In this document: in pieces, positions 5,901 to 7,130 of the stretch | Numbering within the stretch: position 1 is the first letter of the stretch | Layout: each line of letters opens with the position of its first letter | Source: ANME-2 cluster archaeon | GTDB taxonomy: Archaea; Halobacteriota; Methanosarcinia; Methanosarcinales; Methanocomedenaceae | Assembly (NCBI GenBank): GCA_023544495.1 | Contig: JAMJFV010000101.1 | Location: forward strand, 1-7,130 | DNA: 7,130 bases | Reading direction: 5' to 3' | Position numbers and translations under genes: made by a program | Notes under the pieces: generated by a model | What the model was told of the DNA's origin: nothing | Seen by the model: only the letters and a program-made list of their open reading frames with translations | Databases searched by the model: none

Positions 5901-6065
5901 ATGGATGAATACGAATCAATAATGCGCAGGCTGGATACGATCGAAGAGCGAGAGGAATTTGCAACAGCAGAGATTCTCCAGCGGCGCGGAACACACATCG
6001 GGCGGTTAATCGGAATACTGTACGGTGCAGTGGCGGCAATGATACTTATGCAGATAATTATGTAA
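5901..6065 (+). CDS. mtrG: Tetrahydromethanopterin S-methyltransferase subunit G (short form)
   Basis: Reading from the ATG at 5901 to TAA at 6063-6065 gives 54 residues, beginning MDEYESIMRRLDTIEEREEF. MtrG is a small Mtr subunit with an N-terminal cytoplasmic helix and one C-terminal membrane helix. The pattern (I/V)M(R/K)RLDxI(E/D)E.x.EF, then GRxIGILYG, is that of MtrG as I remember it from Methanosarcina, and the gene sits between mtrF and mtrH as expected. The charged helix covers about 4-28 and could form a coiled coil; the hydrophobic helix covers about 33-54. Homologues I recall have 70 or more residues, the extra part being an N-terminal extension that is absent here. Only the start would need revision if this is wrong, and upstream in-frame codons allow just two more residues. 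Confidence 0.88.
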   Translation: MDEYESIMRRLDTIEEREEFATAEILQRRGTHIGRLIGILYGAVAAMILMQIIM

Positions 6066-6070
6066 TATCG

Positions 6071-6108
6071 TTTTAAATTTAAATTAAAAATAAGTGTAAA
6101 TATATTTG
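6071..6108 (+). promoter_or_regulatory. AT-rich gap with promoter-like boxes before mtrH
   Basis: The 63-bp gap between mtrG and mtrH is the largest in the operon and almost pure A/T in its first 45 bases. It contains tttaaattta (about 6072-6081) and taaatatat (about 6097-6105), both TATA-like. The first would start a transcript near 6103 that keeps the mtrH Shine-Dalgarno; the second would start it almost at the mtrH ATG. The run of T's at 6071-6074 is too short to be a confident terminator. Confidence 0.35.
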
Positions 6109-6116
6109 ATCATTTT

Positions 6117-6122
6117 GAGGAG
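6117..6122 (+). promoter_or_regulatory. Ribosome binding site of mtrH
   Basis: gaggag lies 6 nt before the ATG at 6129, a standard archaeal Shine-Dalgarno that fixes the start. Confidence 0.75.
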
Positions 6123-6128
6123 ATTGTC

Positions 6129-7046
6129 ATGTTCACATTCGCAAGAGAGCAGCAGGTAATAGATATTGATGGAGTAAAGATCGGTGGGCAGCCAGGAGAA
6201 TATCCCACAGTCATCATTCCAACGATATTCTACGACGGGCACAACATCGTTGATGTCGGAAGTAACGATTTTGATAAAAAGAAAGCAGAGGAACTTATTA
6301 ATCTGGTAGAATCACACAGTGATATCACCAAGAACCCATGTATGTTCCAGGTAGTTGGTGTAACACCGGAGATCATGCCAAAAGCACTTGATTTTGTGGC
6401 AGACCACACTGATTCCCCTCTTATAATAGATTCAGCAGACCTCAATGCCAGGCTTATGGGTCTTGACCATGTCACAGAAGCAGGATACGGACACCGTGTC
6501 ATGTACAATGCGATCAATATGCTGATCGGGGAAGATGAGATCGATGCACTCACGCGTTCTGAGATCGACGGTGTTGTGATCCTGGACTTTAATCTTCAGG
6601 ACACATCTGTTGAGTCAAGAATGGCACTACTGGAAGATGGCGGCGAGTTCATGGACCGTGGAATGCTGGATATTGCAAAGTCATGCGGATTTGAAAAGAT
6701 ACTCTTCGACCCTGGCGTACAGCCAATAGAACAGGGTGCAGGTGCATCTTTCAGGCTCATGTATTCAGTCAAGGCGAAATACGGGCTTCCAACCGGCATA
6801 GGTGCACACAATATCCCATCATCATGGGCATGGCTGAAATCACAGGAGAAAACAGTCAGGAAAGTTTGTGATATGTCATCGAATGCAGCAGGGATAATTC
6901 TTGGTGCAGATTCACTGTTCATCGGTCCTATTGAAAATGCACCGTATGCATTCCCAACAGCGGCCATGATCGATATGCTATGTGCTGATTCAGCACTGGA
7001 TTTTGGAATTAAACATATTGAAGAACATCCGTATTCACTTGCATGA
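6129..7046 (+). CDS. mtrH: Tetrahydromethanopterin S-methyltransferase subunit H (methyl-H4MPT:cobamide methyltransferase)
   Basis: MtrH is the peripheral, soluble TIM-barrel subunit that transfers the methyl group from methyl-H4MPT to the cob(I)amide of MtrA. It has 305 residues, near the usual 305-320. Family signatures are the start MFTFAREQQV followed by GGQPGEYPTVIIPTIFY at 19-35, DSADLNAR (about 101-108), DGVVILDFN (about 147-155), the glycine-rich QGAGASFR (about 201-208), GLPTGIGAHNIPSSWAW (about 218-234), and the late LFIGPIENAPYAFPTAAMID. No membrane segment is present, as expected. The GGQPGEYP start and PIEN end are typical of Mtr-complex MtrH rather than of the stand-alone MtrH-like proteins of methylotrophic systems, and its operon position agrees. 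It may be transcribed with mtrE-G and also from its own promoter. Confidence 0.95.
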   Translation: MFTFAREQQVIDIDGVKIGGQPGEYPTVIIPTIFYDGHNIVDVGSNDFDKKKAEELINLVESHSDITKNPCMFQVVGVTPEIMPKALDFVADHTDSPLIIDSADLNARLMGLDHVTEAGYGHRVMYNAINMLIGEDEIDALTRSEIDGVVILDFNLQDTSVESRMALLEDGGEFMDRGMLDIAKSCGFEKILFDPGVQPIEQGAGASFRLMYSVKAKYGLPTGIGAHNIPSSWAWLKSQEKTVRKVCDMSSNAAGIILGADSLFIGPIENAPYAFPTAAMIDMLCADSALDFGIKHIEEHPYSLA

Positions 7047-7050
7047 TTGA

Positions 7051-7072
7051 GATGTGATGTGAGCATCACATC
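7051..7072 (+). terminator. Perfect 9-bp hairpin just after mtrH
   Basis: gatgtgatg (7051-7059) and catcacatc (7064-7072) pair perfectly around a tgag loop, starting 4 nt after the mtrH stop. No T-run follows directly; the next 20 nt are only moderately AT-rich. It may therefore stabilise the 3' end of the mRNA rather than terminate by itself. A palindromic protein-binding site is the other possibility. Confidence 0.5.
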
Positions 7073-7109
7073 CAAGTGTCATAAATATTCAATACTAAAA
7101 AGTGTAATT

Positions 7110-7130
7110 GCAGGATACAAAATATCCTGC
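7110..7130 (+). terminator. Perfect 8-bp hairpin at the window edge (possibly incomplete)
   Basis: gcaggata (7110-7117) and tatcctgc (7123-7130) pair perfectly around a caaaa loop. The window stops exactly at the end of the right arm, so neither a longer stem nor a following T-tract can be judged. It is a reasonable operon terminator candidate. Confidence 0.4.

Noticed and set aside
1..7130. CRISPR array, transposase, tRNA/rRNA, defence or secretion genes
   Set aside because: No regularly spaced repeats, transposase or RNA-gene signatures were seen; nearly all the sequence is accounted for by DUF2193, mer and mtr genes.

Overview
The window comes from an archaeon with the methanogenesis / reverse-methanogenesis C1 pathway. 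It carries a complete eight-gene mtrEDCBAFGH operon for the sodium-pumping methyl-H4MPT:coenzyme M methyltransferase. Next to it are mer, the F420-dependent methylene-H4MPT reductase, and the 3' part of a DUF2193-family gene that I associate mainly with methanogens. The Mtr and Mer sequences look closest to what I remember of Methanosarcinales and their ANME-2 / Methanoperedens-type relatives. That placement is recalled, not computed. No mcr gene is in view, so the window cannot say whether the host makes or oxidises methane.

Layout, left to right. Positions 1-744 (+) hold the C-terminal ~247 residues of a DUF2193 protein, followed by a strong hairpin plus T-tract terminator. Positions 890-1882 (-) hold mer, converging on the first gene and ending at a U-tract. 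Positions 1883-2303 are a gene-free divergent region. It contains AT-rich promoter-like sequence for mer, a 71-bp imperfect palindromic repeat of the dispersed 'accgcagag' type, and a long-range 20-nt imperfect inverted repeat whose right arm overlaps the best BRE/TATA candidate for mtr. Positions 2304-7046 (+) hold mtrE, mtrD, mtrC, mtrB, mtrA, mtrF, mtrG and mtrH. These are tightly packed: mtrD/mtrC and mtrC/mtrB abut with no gap, mtrB/mtrA overlap in ATGA, and short gaps separate A, F and G. The one larger gap, 63 bp of very AT-rich DNA, precedes mtrH. Two perfect hairpins follow mtrH, the second running to the window edge.

The genes work in sequence. Mer interconverts methylene- and methyl-H4MPT using F420H2. 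MtrH moves the methyl group between H4MPT and the cobamide held by MtrA. MtrA exchanges it with coenzyme M, coupled to Na+ translocation through the membrane subunits C, D and E, with B, F, G and the MtrA tail as single-helix components. The catalytic content is canonical and I did not find an undescribed system. The points most worth a second look are the DUF2193-mer-mtr clustering, the structured intergenic region, the apparent lack of Shine-Dalgarno sites on mer and mtrE only, and a possible separate promoter for mtrH.
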